From NCBI GenBank assembly GCA_945876755.1, contig CAMCPM010000005.1:62001-126000 (forward strand): a DNA stretch of 64,000 bases. Reading direction: 5' to 3'. Origin of the DNA: an uncultured Clostridia bacterium (lineage in GTDB: Bacteria > Bacillota > Clostridia > Oscillospirales > Ruminococcaceae). This document shows, in pieces, positions 51,900-60,992 of this stretch (its first letter is position 1; every line of letters begins with the position of its first letter). The position numbers and the translations under genes are program-made. The notes beneath the pieces were generated by a model that worked only from the letters and a program-made list of their open reading frames with translations, was not told the origin of the DNA and searched no databases.

Positions 51900-51933
51900 A
51901 AAGGCTTTCAGACAAAACTGCCCGAAAGCCTTT
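51900..51933 (-). terminator. Terminator after the lipoprotein gene at 51952
   Basis: AAAGGCTTTC (51900-51909) pairs with GAAAGCCTTT (51924-51933); on the minus side Ts follow (51902-51897). Confidence 0.85.
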
Positions 51934-51951
51934 AGGAAGCGTGTGAACAGC

Positions 51952-53238
51952 TTAAAGCGAAGGATAGCGGTACTTCGTAACAATAAAGCTTTCGCCGCCG
52001 TTGGAAATTTCTATAACAAAATCCCCGCCGTCGATATATCCGTCAAATTTATGGTTAATGTCATAATGCTCCTGCTTTGTGTGATAAGTAACAACATTTT
52101 CGCTGATATCCCAATCGGTAATGGTAAGCTTGCCAAGCTCGTCATTCATTCCGCCGTCGCCGAGAATAGTATAAAGCTCGCCGTCGATATCGCGGTACTG
52201 CTGAGGAGCAGTAAGGAACATTTCGTTTACAATCTTATCGCTGAAAAATCTTTTTGCATAATCTTTAAGCTCTTCCACCGTTGAAAATCTCTGGTCATCG
52301 ACCTTAAAGAAATAGTTGCTGTAATCTGCACCCACAACAGGGACCTCAACATAATTTTCATAATCGGACACATTCAGACTCGTTGCAATAAAATACTGAT
52401 AAACATTTCCTGCAATGGCATGAGCCGCATAACCGTAGTAAAGCGGATTGTCAAGAGTACATTCCTCACGGGCACGACGCATGGTCATGTCATCGGGGTT
52501 AAGAGTATAGGTAATTACATCGGCTTCAAGGCTGCCGTCTTCATTGACCGTAACGACCGGCTCAGGCATAAATTTCAGCGTTTCAGTCTGATATAAATAG
52601 CTGTCGGGAATATACTCCATCGGCTCAAGAATGCTTTCGCCGTCATTTGCGTCAGCTATTATTTCATCTGCAACAGTGTCATAAACTTCTACTTCCACAA
52701 GACGTCCGTCCAGAATGGAATAGAGCCTGCTTACCGTATAAGGAAGAGTTTCATCGTCAAAGCTGCTGAGGTAGAAGTCTATCTTCAGCAGGTCGGGAAC
52801 GGTCTGATTTTCGTCAGCGCTTTTTATTACCGTACATACTTGACTTGCAGATTCCTGCGAATAAGGCAGGCACACCATATAATTTGCCGGAGGCATAACA
52901 ATGAAGTCTGTCGAGTCAAAACGATTATCCTCAACTGTCAGAACAAGTCCGGTGTTTGTTTCATCGGGAGTAACGGTGATCATATAATTGTTTTCATAAG
53001 CTGAAAAATCATAAGTATACGACGTAAACGGCTCATCATAAGCCGTACCCTCAGGACTGCTCGCCAGAGCCAGAGCCGCAGGATTGTTTCTCACAAGATT
53101 TTCCGAAGCTTCGGTTTGCACAGAGTCAGCAGGCGTTAATGGTTCAGAATCCATACCGGTATTGTAACCGCATCCAGACGTCAATAACGCCGCAGTACAG
53201 ACCGCAGATACAAGCAATATTTTTCTGAACTTAGCCAT
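51952..53238 (-). CDS. Large lipoprotein of unknown function
   Basis: 428 residues starting at ATG 53238, 10 nt after AAAGGAGG; a 21-codon longer frame is unlikely. The signal ends with lipobox LLTSGCGYN (Cys about 23). The body is acidic and beta-rich (Tyr, Asp, Thr) with no enzyme motif visible. It faces the CPBP protease gene divergently, with only about 210 bp between the start codons. No family recognised. Confidence 0.75.
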   Translation of the reverse strand: MAKFRKILLVSAVCTAALLTSGCGYNTGMDSEPLTPADSVQTEASENLVRNNPAALALASSPEGTAYDEPFTSYTYDFSAYENNYMITVTPDETNTGLVLTVEDNRFDSTDFIVMPPANYMVCLPYSQESASQVCTVIKSADENQTVPDLLKIDFYLSSFDDETLPYTVSRLYSILDGRLVEVEVYDTVADEIIADANDGESILEPMEYIPDSYLYQTETLKFMPEPVVTVNEDGSLEADVITYTLNPDDMTMRRAREECTLDNPLYYGYAAHAIAGNVYQYFIATSLNVSDYENYVEVPVVGADYSNYFFKVDDQRFSTVEELKDYAKRFFSDKIVNEMFLTAPQQYRDIDGELYTILGDGGMNDELGKLTITDWDISENVVTYHTKQEHYDINHKFDGYIDGGDFVIEISNGGESFIVTKYRYPSL

Positions 53239-53380
53239 TCCGTTTACGCCTCCTTTTCGTAATATCATTTTAAATCCATATAAATTATACCACTTGAACA
53301 AGAAAAATTCAATTACATTTCCGTTACAGTTTAGTTACCGGCGGAATGTAAAATGTAACAAATGCGCCGCTTTAAGCGTA

Positions 53381-53409
53381 TTGACAAAGAGTAAACGATA
53401 TACTATAAT
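53381..53409 (+). promoter_or_regulatory. Consensus promoter of the third CPBP gene
   Basis: TTGACA (53381-53386), 17-nt spacer, TATAAT (53404-53409), both exact. Confidence 0.9.
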
Positions 53410-53446
53410 TATATCAATAAAACGCTTAAAAGGAATGGTCAACGCA

Positions 53447-54493
53447 ATGGAACCGATCAATACCGGCTTCGCACCTCAGATAACAGTAATACCCGACAAA
53501 GCGGAACGCAAGGAAATACGCCGCAGATATAATAAAGCAGCGCTTGTGCTTATCATAAATATCGTTCTTTTCAATTTTGTTTTGCAATTTGCATTCAGAT
53601 TTATTTTCAAAGCGACAGGGATCAATATTTATCAAAATGAATTTCTGCGCGTACTGTACTCCTGCCTTGTGCCGATATTGAGTGAAACCATTTCAATTTT
53701 TATCGGCATAAAGCTTTTCAGGCTTAATTTCAAGCCTATGATAACACGAAACGGCTACGGCGGAGGAACAGTCGCAAAGCTTATCACCCTTTGTCTCGGT
53801 CTGCAAACAGCAGCGGCACTTCTTTCAAATATAATCACATTTATATTGAAGCAGTTCGGTCTTGAGGGCAAGACCGCTGACCTTTCGGCAACGACCTCTC
53901 TGCCTGCAAATCTGTTATTGTACTTTTACGCCTGCCTGCTCGGACCCGTTCTTGAAGAGCTTCTTTACAGAGGCGTGCTTTTGCAGTCCATGCGAAAATA
54001 CAACGAACGCTTTGCCATTTTTCTTTCAGCGGTAATCTTCGGACTTATGCACCAGAATTACCAGCAGTTTATTCTTGGCTTTCTGATAGGCATTCCTCTT
54101 GCGGTAGTAACAATAAAATACGGCTCTCTGCTCCCTGCGATTTTAACTCATGTTGTAATGAATACGACCGCAACCGTCACCAACTGCCTGACTCAGTATA
54201 CGTCACCCGAGCTTTACGATTCCATGCTTAAAGGCACAGCTGATACGGCAAAATTGTCCGGGTTATCTCCGGCAGGTATAGCAGTGCTGATTATTAATCT
54301 GATTTTAAGATACGGCTTCATGTTTGCGGCTATTATAGTAGGAATCGTATCCCTTGTCAAAGGCAAAAACATGAGCAGACCCACTCCCGCAGGAAAAGCC
54401 CGGACATGGCCTGTGTTCGTTACAGCAGTTTTGTGGTGGGTCGTATTTGCAGCATATGCTTTTCTCAGCTTTGTTTACCCATTTATTATTTAA
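53447..54493 (+). CDS. CPBP-family intramembrane metalloprotease
   Basis: 348 residues with about eight membrane segments. CPBP motifs EELLYRGVLL (about 175), FGLMHQN (about 202) and THVVMN (about 241). Related to the protein at 2299 over the core and FLIGIP/TIK.GSL region, so the genome has a set of such paralogues (three in this window). ATG 53447 is 12 nt from AAAAGGA; ATG 53435 is immediately after it and less likely. Substrate unknown. Confidence 0.86.
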   Translation: MEPINTGFAPQITVIPDKAERKEIRRRYNKAALVLIINIVLFNFVLQFAFRFIFKATGINIYQNEFLRVLYSCLVPILSETISIFIGIKLFRLNFKPMITRNGYGGGTVAKLITLCLGLQTAAALLSNIITFILKQFGLEGKTADLSATTSLPANLLLYFYACLLGPVLEELLYRGVLLQSMRKYNERFAIFLSAVIFGLMHQNYQQFILGFLIGIPLAVVTIKYGSLLPAILTHVVMNTTATVTNCLTQYTSPELYDSMLKGTADTAKLSGLSPAGIAVLIINLILRYGFMFAAIIVGIVSLVKGKNMSRPTPAGKARTWPVFVTAVLWWVVFAAYAFLSFVYPFII

Positions 54494-54563
54494 GACACTT
54501 GATTTTTTATAAAAATGGTATATAATATAATTATGGAAACTTTATCTGAAAGGGGGACTTTTT

Positions 54564-55136
54564 ATGTTGATTGAACCTATCGGCGTAGGCATTTCGGGAA
54601 TGATGAACAATATGTCGGGATATTCCGGAGCTTCATATGGCATCGGCGTTTACCGCAAGAACGGTGCAGATAAAGCCTCCGAAGCGGAAAATACCCCGTA
54701 TATCGGAAGAAACGGCGAAAATAAAAGCAATAAGACCGACGGCAAAATTTCCGATGAAGCCGACAAAAAGCGGCGTTTCGATTCCTTTGAATGTCAGACC
54801 TGTAAGAACAGACGCTATCAGGACGGTTCAGATGATTCGGGAGTTTCCTTTCAGACTCCTACAAAAGTCGACCCCAAGGCTGCAGGCGCAAGAGTAAGAA
54901 GCCATGAGCAGGAACACGTCAGCAGAAACCGTTCAAAAGCAGAACGGGAGGGCAATGAAATAGTTTCCCAGAGCGTGACTATCCATACAGGCATTTGCCC
55001 AGAGTGCGGAAAGATTTACGTTTCCGGCGGTACAACAAGAACAACCACAAGAAGCGGCGGAAACGACAGTAAATTCAATGTCGGTATGTTTGACCCTACA
55101 GAGGGCAAAGGCGGAATGCTGAACACCGCAGTGTAA
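54564..55136 (+). CDS. HEXXH-motif protein, possibly SprA-related
   Basis: 190 residues, no clear signal peptide, with a Gly/Ser/Met-rich N-terminus. A CQTC pair (about 73-76) followed by RYQDGSDDSGVSFQTPTKVDP, then a zinc-protease-like VRSHEQEHVSRN (HEQEH, about 112-116) and a second CPEC pair (about 144-147). This order (CxxC, SFQTPT, HExEH) resembles the SprA-related family, whose role is unknown. It could be a metal-dependent peptidase or a structural zinc protein. GAAAGGGGG precedes the ATG and a terminator follows. Confidence 0.68.
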   Translation: MLIEPIGVGISGMMNNMSGYSGASYGIGVYRKNGADKASEAENTPYIGRNGENKSNKTDGKISDEADKKRRFDSFECQTCKNRRYQDGSDDSGVSFQTPTKVDPKAAGARVRSHEQEHVSRNRSKAEREGNEIVSQSVTIHTGICPECGKIYVSGGTTRTTTRSGGNDSKFNVGMFDPTEGKGGMLNTAV

Positions 55137-55159
55137 AATTACAGAATTATAAGAAATGG

Positions 55160-55191
55160 CCCTGAAAGAGATAATATCTTTCAGGGTTTTT
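55160..55191 (+). terminator. Terminator after the HEXXH protein gene
   Basis: CCCTGAAAGA (55160-55169) with TCTTTCAGGG (55177-55186), then TTTTT. Confidence 0.92.
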
Positions 55192-55239
55192 CAGGTCTGA
55201 TATATATCCGATATTTGAAAAATAATTTGTTAAACCCTA

Positions 55240-55268
55240 TTCCATTTCGGGTAAAATTATGATATAAT
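55240..55268 (+). promoter_or_regulatory. Possible promoter of the 38-residue membrane peptide
   Basis: TATAAT (55263-55268) preceded at 17 nt by TTCCAT (55240-55245), the same pair and spacing as at 27737-27765. Confidence 0.45.
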
Positions 55269-55300
55269 TAAATAAATATATGCTAACGGGAGGGCTTACT

Positions 55301-55417
55301 TTGAAAAAATTCTGGCGTGCCGTGTGGATAGCGGCAGTTTCTCTTGGCGGAGTTGCACTTGTGCGAGTTGCTCTTGAGGTGCTTAACAGAGAAAATAAAA
55401 AATATATCGACGTATAA
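55301..55417 (+). CDS. 38-residue single-helix membrane peptide
   Basis: TTG 55301, with GGGAGGG (55288-55294) 6 nt upstream, opens a frame MKKFWRAVWIAAVSLGGVAL continuing to VLNRENKKYIDV and TAA. One membrane helix with a basic N-terminus and a charged C-terminus. Strong translation signals and position before the flippase gene (35 bp) support expression. No family recognised; it could be a small partner of the flippase or an independent peptide. Confidence 0.6.
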   Translation: MKKFWRAVWIAAVSLGGVALVRVALEVLNRENKKYIDV

Positions 55418-55452
55418 GACGTATAAAATATTGCTTTGGAGTATAACACTTT

Positions 55453-56892
55453 ATGAATAAATACCAAAAACTGGCGAACAATACATTGATATTCGCCATA
55501 GGAAGCTTCGGAGCAAAGTTCCTGAGCTTCATACTTATGCGGCTTTATACAGGCTGCATGACCGAGGAGGGCTACGGTACTGCCGACCTGCTTTATCAGA
55601 CGGTTAACGTGCTTTATCCTATCCTGACCTTCAGCATGGCTGATGCCGTTATCCGCTTCGGAATGGAAAAAGGCTACGACAAACGGCAGGTGTACACAGT
55701 TGCCATAATTGCTTCATTAATAGGTCTTACGGCATTTGCATTGTTTTCGCCTGTCCTTAACCTGATTGATATGTATAAAGACTACGGCTTTCTGCTGTAT
55801 GTTTACTGCTATTTTTCCTGCTTCAGACAGATCGCGTCAAACTTTGTCCGAGCAAAAGGCTATGTAAAGCTATTTGCGGCGGACGGCATATTCTCAACGC
55901 TTGTTATAGTTATCTGCAACATAATTTTCCTTGTAGTGCTTGATATGGGCGTGACCGGCTATGTGCTTTCGATAATCATTTCCGATGCAGTTTCATTTGC
56001 TTTGCTTACCGTTATTGCAGGTCTGCATAAATATCTGGATATCACCTATTTCAGCAAAAAGCTTTTCAAGGAAATGCTGAAATATTCCGCACCGCTTATC
56101 CCGACCTATGTGCTGTGGTGGATAACCTCCGCCTCGGACAGATGGTTCGTTATCTCCCTCTGTGGCGAAGCCGACAACGGAATTTACAGTGCGGCGTATA
56201 AAATACCATCTCTGCTGATGATGTTTACAACGCTGTTTTATCAGGCGTGGCAGATGTCCGCCATCGAAAACAGAAACGACAGCGGACTTTCAAAATTCTA
56301 TACCAAAATCTACGGAGCATACAGTTCCCTGCTTATGATAGCGGCAGCGGGAGTCATTATGCTTGTCAAGCCTCTGACCTTCCTGCTGGTGGATAACGAC
56401 CCGGAAAAGAACTTTACCTTTGCGTACCACTATACGCCTATCTTAGTTGTAGCAATGGTTTTCCAGTGCCTTTGCCAGTTCACTTCCAGCGTGTATAACG
56501 TAAAGAAAAAGTCAGTAAATTCGCTTCTCACAAGCCTTATTGCGGCAGTTGTGAATATTATTCTGAATTTCCTGCTTATACCGGAATACGGTCCATACGG
56601 CGCAGCTATCGCTACTGCAGCGGCTTATGCAGCGTGCTTTGCTATCCGCATTTTCGATGTGAGAAATTTTATTCCGTTCAAGGTAAATCATTTCAGAATG
56701 ATAGTAAACGTCATTGTTATAGGCTATATGGCGTTTACAGCTATAAAAGAACCTAAGCTCACATATTTGCAGCTTGTCATTCTGTTTATAGCCGTTACCG
56801 TGTTCAATTTTGAATCGGTACTGAGTACGCTTAGAAAAATTCTTGCGAGAACGTCGCCGAAAAAATCGAACGTAAATACAACAAATAAATAA
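55453..56892 (+). CDS. MOP-superfamily polysaccharide flippase
   Basis: 479 residues, about 13-14 membrane helices in the pattern of Wzx/polysaccharide biosynthesis (RfbX) proteins: NTLIFAIGSFGAKFLSFILMRLYTGCMTEEGYGTADL at the start, and KYSAPLIPTYVLWWITSASDRWFVI in the middle. Moves lipid-linked oligosaccharides across the membrane. A weak ribosome binding site (TTGGAGT, about 12 nt away) suggests translation may be coupled to the small peptide upstream. The gene is followed after 16 bp by the alpha-galactosidase. Confidence 0.88.
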   Translation: MNKYQKLANNTLIFAIGSFGAKFLSFILMRLYTGCMTEEGYGTADLLYQTVNVLYPILTFSMADAVIRFGMEKGYDKRQVYTVAIIASLIGLTAFALFSPVLNLIDMYKDYGFLLYVYCYFSCFRQIASNFVRAKGYVKLFAADGIFSTLVIVICNIIFLVVLDMGVTGYVLSIIISDAVSFALLTVIAGLHKYLDITYFSKKLFKEMLKYSAPLIPTYVLWWITSASDRWFVISLCGEADNGIYSAAYKIPSLLMMFTTLFYQAWQMSAIENRNDSGLSKFYTKIYGAYSSLLMIAAAGVIMLVKPLTFLLVDNDPEKNFTFAYHYTPILVVAMVFQCLCQFTSSVYNVKKKSVNSLLTSLIAAVVNIILNFLLIPEYGPYGAAIATAAAYAACFAIRIFDVRNFIPFKVNHFRMIVNVIVIGYMAFTAIKEPKLTYLQLVILFIAVTVFNFESVLSTLRKILARTSPKKSNVNTTNK

Positions 56893-56908
56893 ACCCAAGG
56901 AGGTTACT

Positions 56909-59155
56909 ATGTCTATAAAGGTACAGGAATTTCACAAGGATTACGAAAGATGGGCATGGCAGATAAACAACAATATCAGCTATGCCGAGGACATAAAAAT
57001 GTTCAAGCTGGACGCTAAGAACACCAGCTATATTTTCGGCGCAACCGACGACGGATATCTTATCCACGGCTATTTCGGAAAGAAAATCGAGGACGGCGAC
57101 CTGACATACCTGCTCCGTCTGGAGGAAAACCCCTGGACTCTCAAAACAAACGCAAGAGACAAGGGTACCTTCATGGATGCTCATGCCTTCGAGTACCCCT
57201 GCCACGGTACGGGCGACTACCGTGAACCCTGTCTTATTGTCATGGACGACGATGGAATGACCACTACCGACCTGCGCTATGTATCCCACAAGGTTTACGG
57301 CGGAAAGCCAAAGCTTGAGGGTATGCCGGCCACATTTGCAGCTGAAAACAAAGCAGAAACTCTTGAGATAACCTGTGTGGATAAGCATACAGGACTTGAA
57401 GCTGTTCTTGTTTATACTGCTTTCAATGACCTTGACGTTATAACAAGAAGCGTCCGCCTGAAAAACAACGGCAAAGCTCCCCTCAACGTGAAGAGAGTCC
57501 TTTCCGCCTGCGTTGATTTCGACAACGACAATTACGATTTCATCACCCTCAACGGAAGCTGGGCAAGAGAGCGTGTTATGGAGCGCTGCAGACTTCACCA
57601 CGGCAAGCAGAGCATCGACTCGGTAAAGGGCGAATCCTCACATCAGAACAATCCTTTTATGGCATTGGTTTCCCACAACGCCGACGAGGACAGCGGCGAA
57701 GCTTACGGCTTCAACTTTGTTTACAGCGGAAACTTCTTTGCACAAGCGGAGGTCACCCAGCATAAATACACCCGTGCAGTAATGGGCATCAACCACTTTG
57801 ATTTCAACTGGCTTCTCGAACCGGGTGAGGAATTTGTTGCCCCCGAAGTCGTAATGGTATATTCAAGCGAGGGTATCGGCGCAATGTCACGCACCTTCCA
57901 CGACCTTTACCGTGAACACCTTATCCGCGGCGAATACAAGGACAAGCGCCGTCCGATACTTATCAACAACTGGGAGGCTACATACTTCAATTTCGATACC
58001 GATAAGCTTATCGGCATTGCAAAGGAAGCTTCAAAGCTTGGCATCGAAATGCTTGTTATGGACGACGGCTGGTTCGGCCACAGAGATTCCGACAACAGCT
58101 CCCTCGGCGACTGGTTCGTATACGAAAAGAAGATAAAGGGCGGTCTGAAATACCTTGTGGACGAAGTCAACAAGCTTGGCATGAAGTTCGGCATCTGGTT
58201 CGAGCCGGAGATGATATCTCCCGACAGCGAGCTTTATAAAGCTCACCCCGACTGGGCAATTCAGGTCAAGGGCAGAGAAATGACCATGTCCCGTGAGCAG
58301 TACGTTCTGGACTACTCCAACAAGGAGGTACGTGACTATGTCTACGGCATGATGAGGAATATCCTTGACAGCGCAAATATCGAGTACATCAAGTGGGATA
58401 TGAACCGCCAGCTTACCGAGGTTGGCTCAACTTCCCTGCCGAAAAACAGACAGCGCGAGCTTTGGCACAGATACGTTCTGGGCGTGTACGACTTGATGAA
58501 CAGGCTTACCACCGATTATCCCCATATCCTGCTTGAGAACTGTTCAGGCGGCGGAGCAAGATTTGACCCGGGTATGCTTTACTACTCGCCGCAGATATGG
58601 TGTTCCGACGATACCGACGCTATCGAACGTCTGAAGATACAGCACGGTACGTCCATCTGCTACCCCGTTTCCGCAATGGGCGCTCACGTTTCCGACTGCC
58701 CAAACCACACCGTGGGCAGAACAACGCCATTCTCCACAAGAGGCAATGTTGCTATGGTAGGTACATTCGGCTACGAGCTTGACGTAACCCGAATCCCTCA
58801 GGAGGACAGAGACGCTATCCCCGGTCAGATCGCCGAGTTCAACAAGTATAACCCGATAATCAGAACAGGCGACCAGTACCGCATAGGCAACGTTTTCGAG
58901 GACAATATGTGGGACGCCTGGATATTCGTTGCAAAGGATAAATCAGAAGCAGTGTTTACATTTGTGCAGGTGCTTGGCAGACCGAATTACCGTAACAGAC
59001 GAATCAAGCTTAAAGGTCTTGACCCGAATGCTGTGTATAAAAATTCCGAAACAGGCGAGTGCCACAGCGGTTCGGCGCTTATGAATGCGGGGATTTTTGT
59101 CAGCACACACGGCGATTTCTCCTCTAAAGTTATTCATTTCATAAAAATGTCATAA
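56909..59155 (+). CDS. GH36 alpha-galactosidase
   Basis: 748 residues without signal peptide, so cytoplasmic. Hallmarks: LVMDDGWFGHRDSDNSSLGDW, the nucleophile strand YIKWDMNRQL (Asp), and the acid/base region ENCSGGGARFDPGMLYYSPQIWCSDDTDAIERL. N-terminal beta-supersandwich with NNWEATYFNFD. Removes terminal alpha-1,6-galactose from raffinose-type sugars or host glycans. CAAGGAGG precedes the ATG; it follows the flippase by 16 bp. Confidence 0.95.
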   Translation: MSIKVQEFHKDYERWAWQINNNISYAEDIKMFKLDAKNTSYIFGATDDGYLIHGYFGKKIEDGDLTYLLRLEENPWTLKTNARDKGTFMDAHAFEYPCHGTGDYREPCLIVMDDDGMTTTDLRYVSHKVYGGKPKLEGMPATFAAENKAETLEITCVDKHTGLEAVLVYTAFNDLDVITRSVRLKNNGKAPLNVKRVLSACVDFDNDNYDFITLNGSWARERVMERCRLHHGKQSIDSVKGESSHQNNPFMALVSHNADEDSGEAYGFNFVYSGNFFAQAEVTQHKYTRAVMGINHFDFNWLLEPGEEFVAPEVVMVYSSEGIGAMSRTFHDLYREHLIRGEYKDKRRPILINNWEATYFNFDTDKLIGIAKEASKLGIEMLVMDDGWFGHRDSDNSSLGDWFVYEKKIKGGLKYLVDEVNKLGMKFGIWFEPEMISPDSELYKAHPDWAIQVKGREMTMSREQYVLDYSNKEVRDYVYGMMRNILDSANIEYIKWDMNRQLTEVGSTSLPKNRQRELWHRYVLGVYDLMNRLTTDYPHILLENCSGGGARFDPGMLYYSPQIWCSDDTDAIERLKIQHGTSICYPVSAMGAHVSDCPNHTVGRTTPFSTRGNVAMVGTFGYELDVTRIPQEDRDAIPGQIAEFNKYNPIIRTGDQYRIGNVFEDNMWDAWIFVAKDKSEAVFTFVQVLGRPNYRNRRIKLKGLDPNAVYKNSETGECHSGSALMNAGIFVSTHGDFSSKVIHFIKMS

Positions 59156-59240
59156 AAAGCTTATGTGACTTAAAGGTTTTCGTTAAGTTTTTTTGTGTAA
59201 GATATACAACAATGCTGGGAAATTATCTATGAAATATCTC

Positions 59241-59270
59241 TTGACGTATATTTGAATTATTTGTTATAAT
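59241..59270 (+). promoter_or_regulatory. Promoter of sugar-binding protein gene 2
   Basis: TTGACG (59241-59246), 18-nt spacer, TATAAT (59265-59270). Confidence 0.78.
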
Positions 59271-59282
59271 TTTTATGTAAAG

Positions 59283-59298
59283 CTTTAATTAATTAAAG
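59283..59298. promoter_or_regulatory. 16-bp perfect palindrome at the transcription start
   Basis: CTTTAATTAATTAAAG is a perfect palindrome a few nt after the predicted start; a likely operator for a LacI or similar repressor, or an accidental A/T palindrome. Confidence 0.45.
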
Positions 59299-59321
59299 TG
59301 TTTTTAGGAGGAATAAGGAAG

Positions 59322-60794
59322 ATGAGAAATTCAAAGAAAATCTTTGCAGGTATCCTTGCGCTGACAATGACAGCCGGTCTTACCGCATGCGGCAGCGATG
59401 ACGCTAACAGCGGCGGCAATACTGCCGAGGAGACCACAACCGCAGAAGTCACCACCACAACCGCAGTAACTGTTGAAAAGAACACAGAAACACTCAAGGA
59501 GGATGAAGCAACAGCTCTTGAAGAGGGTGCTATGACCCAGCTTCAGGATATTGAGCTTGCAAACAAAGAGGTCAAGTACCTTGCTCACTATGACCTTAAC
59601 CCTTCCGGAAACGGCGCTTCCAAAAAGGTTGAGAATGAACTGTTTGAGAGAAAATACGGCGGTTCCCTCAAGTGGTACCAGACTACTTGGGAAAACCGTT
59701 ATAACGACCTTTCTACATACGTTCTCGGCGGCGAGGGCATCGACTTCTATGTAAGCGATTCAGGAAATCTTCCTAAGGGCATCATCAGCGGAATGTTCCA
59801 GCCTATTGATGATTATATCGACATTAATTCCGCTATTTGGCAGAATACAAAGGAAGGTCTGGAGATCTATAACTTCGGTGGCAAGCACTTCATGTTTGTT
59901 ACAAATCTTAGAGCAAACTACTATGTATACTATAACAAAGCTACAATCGAAGCTAACGGTCTTGACGATCCATGGGAGCTTTACAAGGCAGGCAACTGGA
60001 ACTGGGATACATTCAAGGATATGCTTTCCGAATTTGTTGACGAAGAGAACGACCAGTGGGGTCTTGATAACTGGTACAACGAAGCAGCTCTTTGCTACTC
60101 TGCAGGTGTGCCTGTTGTTCAGTCCGTTAATGGTCAGCTTGTATGCAACCTTAACGATGCAACTCTTGAAAAGGCTATGAACTTCCAGTACGACCTTTAC
60201 AACAGCGGTCTTGTTCTTCCTCTTGAACAGTTCAACTGGGCTATCCAGCCTCAGATGATGGGCGAAGGCAGAGAACTGTTCTGGATAGGCGGCTTCTGGG
60301 AGGCTGAAGGCGATCCTTCAACATGGACTCATAAGATCGAACCGGAGAACCTCGGATTTGTTCCCACACCTTCTCCCGCAGGCTCTGACCCGTATCAGGC
60401 AGCTGTTGCCGATGGCTTCGTTCTCTGTAAGGGCGCTGCTAACCCGGAGGGTGTTGCACTTTATGCAGAGTGTGCGATCGTTGCAAATAACGATGCAGAC
60501 GCTATTGCAATTGCAGACAGAAAGACTATGGACGACAGCCAGTGGAGCCAGGATCTCGTTGACAGAGTTAAGGAGATCAACGAGCTTGCAAGAAAGTACC
60601 CTGTTGTTGACCTTGCTTCGGGCTGCTCCACAGATATTGCTTCGTATACAACAGACGGCGGCGCTGACGTTGGTATAAGAGCAGCATTCCACGGCACAGA
60701 CTGGGCATCCAACAGAGAGGCTATTGCAGATACTATCATCATGCTTGTTGAAGAGGTAAACACCGAACTTCAGGCTAAGGTATCAGAAGGCTAA
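59322..60794 (+). CDS. Extracellular sugar-binding lipoprotein (ABC type), paralogue 2
   Basis: 490 residues. Lipoprotein signal MRNSKKIFAGILALTMTAGLTACG (Cys about 23, split here only for clarity of reading), Thr-rich spacer, then LFERKYGG followed by WYQTTWENRYNDLSTYVLGG, nearly the same as the protein at 26142 (LFETKYGG...). The two are about equally long and share the WNWDTF, DPWELYKAG and LFWIGG-type segments, so they are paralogues. ATG 59322 follows AGGAGG and AAGGA. No permease or ATPase nearby; next to a GH36 gene it may bind alpha-galactosides. Confidence 0.9.
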   Translation: MRNSKKIFAGILALTMTAGLTACGSDDANSGGNTAEETTTAEVTTTTAVTVEKNTETLKEDEATALEEGAMTQLQDIELANKEVKYLAHYDLNPSGNGASKKVENELFERKYGGSLKWYQTTWENRYNDLSTYVLGGEGIDFYVSDSGNLPKGIISGMFQPIDDYIDINSAIWQNTKEGLEIYNFGGKHFMFVTNLRANYYVYYNKATIEANGLDDPWELYKAGNWNWDTFKDMLSEFVDEENDQWGLDNWYNEAALCYSAGVPVVQSVNGQLVCNLNDATLEKAMNFQYDLYNSGLVLPLEQFNWAIQPQMMGEGRELFWIGGFWEAEGDPSTWTHKIEPENLGFVPTPSPAGSDPYQAAVADGFVLCKGAANPEGVALYAECAIVANNDADAIAIADRKTMDDSQWSQDLVDRVKEINELARKYPVVDLASGCSTDIASYTTDGGADVGIRAAFHGTDWASNREAIADTIIMLVEEVNTELQAKVSEG

Positions 60795-60827
60795 GACTTA
60801 TTAAAGCCCTGACAATAAAAAAATCAA

Positions 60828-60862
60828 GACCCGGAAAGAGTGATTCTTTCCGGGTCATTTTT
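60828..60862 (+). terminator. Terminator after sugar-binding protein 2
   Basis: GACCCGGAAAGA (60828-60839) pairs with TCTTTCCGGGTC (60845-60856), then ATTTTTG. Confidence 0.92.
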
Positions 60863-60867
60863 GTTTA

Positions 60868-60983
60868 TACTAAAAACCACTTAAAAACTGTACAAAAAAT
60901 TGAGCATAATCTTGTAGCTGTTGAAAACAGTTTTATATGGATTATGCGAAGATTTTTTTCTACAGTTTAATTGGTTTTTAGTA
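60868..60983. repeat. MITE-like palindromic element, copy E
   Basis: A 116-bp element, ends TACTAAAAACC (60868-60878) and GGTTTTTAGTA (60973-60983), flanked by TTA on both sides. Arms ACTGTA-AAAAAAT with ATTTTTTT-TACAGT and an inner stem GCATAATC/GATTATGC enclose a 30-nt apex that differs from the other copies. Between two convergent genes. Confidence 0.78.
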
Positions 60984-60992
60984 TTAAACAGT

